Of a stretch of 12,449 nucleotides of DNA, positions 11,445 to 12,449 are shown piece after piece. Made by a program: the position numbers and the translations under genes. The stretch covers positions 1 through 12,449 of the forward strand of contig JALSIO010000651.1 of the NCBI GenBank assembly GCA_026989995.1, written 5' to 3'. The notes below the pieces were generated by a model that was given only the letters and a program-made list of their open reading frames with translations, was not told the DNA's origin and made no database searches. Every line of letters starts with the position of its first letter. Position 1 is the first letter of the stretch. The stretch comes from Myxococcales bacterium. Lineage in GTDB: Bacteria > Myxococcota_A > UBA9160 > JALSIO01.

Positions 11445-12449
11445 GCGGCTCCCGCGTTCGCTGGATCTCGGGCGCGCCCGCGGTGACCGGCTGCGTGGAG
11501 GGGGCGCTCACGGATCCCGCGGCCGCCGAGTGCCTCCGCGACAACCCGCGCCGCCGCATCCTCCGCGTGCCGGGACCGGACGGCCCGCTGCTCGTGAAGC
11601 ACTACCGGCTGCGCTCCGGACACCACGCACCCCGGGAGCTGGCCAAGGCGTTCTTTCGCCTCGCCGCACCGGACCGCGAGTGGCGGGCGCTCGTCCGGCT
11701 CCACCGGGCCGGGGCGCCCGTTCCCGCGCCCCTGGCGCGGGGCGTGCTCGAAGGGGGCGATCGGCTCACCGTGGTCCGCTTCCATCCACAGCCGCTGCTC
11801 GCGGACAGCCTGGGCGGCCTCCGGGGCGAGCCCCGCCGCGCCGTGCTCCGGGCGCTGGGGGACGCCGTGGCCCGCCTGCACGCCGCCGGCTGGGTCCACG
11901 GGGACCTCCATGCCGGAAACATCCTCGCCGCCCCGGACGGGGCGTGGCTGCTCGACCTTCAGCGTGCGCGCCGGTGCCGCTCACCGCGCGCCCGGCGCCG
12001 GGACCTCGCCTTCCTGCACCACTCGCTGCTCCCCCTCACCCGGGCGGGTGAACGCCTCGAGCTCGGGCGGCGCATCCTCGCCGCCCGGGGGGTGCCGCCT
12101 GCAGCCCTCGAGGGCGAGCTCCGGCGGATCGGCCGCGCCGCCCGCCGCCGCGCGGCCGAGCACGCCGCGAGCCGCACCCGCCGCGCGCTTCGTCCCGGCA
12201 GGCGCTTCGCGGAGCTCCGGATCGGACCGCTCCGCGGCCTCCGGCTTCGGGAGGTGGACCCCGCCTGGGTGGCGACGGTCGTCGAGGCCCACCGGGGCGC
12301 CAGCGGGCCGGCGCTGATCAAGGACGACGGGCGAAGCCGCGTCACCCGGGTGGCCGCCTCGGGGCGGAGCGCCGTGGTCAAGCAGGTGCGGCCGCGCGGC
12401 GTCCTGCGCCGCCTGGCCGACCGCTTGCGCGGCGCCCCGGGCCTCCGGG
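11441..12449 (+). CDS. WaaP/Kdo-kinase-like LPS kinase with a second kinase-like N-lobe, partial
   Basis: 336 complete residues are visible; the C-terminus is beyond the window. The first domain (about residues 20-230) is a eukaryotic-like kinase of the LPS kinase group. It has LLVKHYRL (K53), an alpha-C glutamate in DREWRAL (E80), the catalytic loop HGDLHAGN (D155, N160) and DLQ in place of DFG (D172). Such enzymes phosphorylate Kdo or heptose in the LPS core. From about residue 250 a new stretch follows. It includes PALIKDDGRSRVTRVA and AVVKQVRPRG (K314) and resembles the start of another kinase N-lobe, so the protein may be a tandem kinase. The GTG start overlaps the glycosyltransferase stop (GTGA) with GGAAGG 7 bases upstream. 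Alternatives are a single kinase with a long C-terminal extension, or a RIO-type protein kinase. Confidence 0.8.
   Translation, partial: MSGSRVRWISGAPAVTGCVEGALTDPAAAECLRDNPRRRILRVPGPDGPLLVKHYRLRSGHHAPRELAKAFFRLAAPDREWRALVRLHRAGAPVPAPLARGVLEGGDRLTVVRFHPQPLLADSLGGLRGEPRRAVLRALGDAVARLHAAGWVHGDLHAGNILAAPDGAWLLDLQRARRCRSPRARRRDLAFLHHSLLPLTRAGERLELGRRILAARGVPPAALEGELRRIGRAARRRAAEHAASRTRRALRPGRRFAELRIGPLRGLRLREVDPAWVATVVEAHRGASGPALIKDDGRSRVTRVAASGRSAVVKQVRPRGVLRRLADRLRGAPGLR

Overview
The window is very GC-rich DNA (by eye above 70 %) with dense coding, long stop-free shadow frames, many GTG starts and 4-base start/stop overlaps. The gene content points to a Gram-negative bacterium with an outer membrane: a WaaG-like LPS-core glycosyltransferase, a WaaP/Kdo-kinase-like protein and an M48 envelope protease. 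A high-GC deltaproteobacterial-type lineage (Myxococcota, Desulfobacterota or a related candidate phylum) would fit, but this is a guess from style and content. No marker gene in the window settles the taxonomy. I see no rRNA, tRNA, CRISPR array, transposase or phage gene.

Left part (1-4512). A rhomboid-family membrane protease, cut by the window edge, runs leftward. Across a 76-bp divergent spacer, a rightward run encodes the DNA polymerase III delta-prime subunit (holB), a TatD-type metal hydrolase and an inositol-monophosphatase-family enzyme (suhB-like). These three are tightly packed, with 2-bp and overlapping junctions. They are followed 29 bp later by a secreted or membrane-tethered M48 zinc protease with a LysM-like C-terminus.

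Middle part (4526-9958, leftward). A five-gene operon reads, in transcription order: TetR-family regulator, ABC ATPase (GldA-type), ABC-2 permease (GldF-type), GldG-type auxiliary membrane protein, and a DUF4340 membrane-anchored protein. Every junction is an overlap or a gap of 1-14 bp, and a good sigma70-type promoter (TTGACG-16-TACACT) precedes the regulator. The operon looks like a ligand-responsive regulator co-translated with an exporter of unknown substrate. It ends 13 bp from the convergent M48 gene.

Right part (10054-12449, rightward). A tiny predicted secreted and membrane-anchored protein (81 aa) is followed by the WaaG-like glycosyltransferase and then, overlapping it, a kinase-fold protein. 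That protein has one complete LPS-kinase-like domain and the start of what looks like a second kinase N-lobe, and it runs off the window. This is probably an LPS-core assembly and modification cluster.

The most interesting signal is not a gene. Every transcription-unit start in the window carries a TANNCT hexamer. In four of the five it sits only 6-9 bases before the start codon, with no Shine-Dalgarno sequence, the layout expected of leaderless mRNAs. I found no new defence or mobile system; most of the window is recognisable housekeeping or envelope biology.
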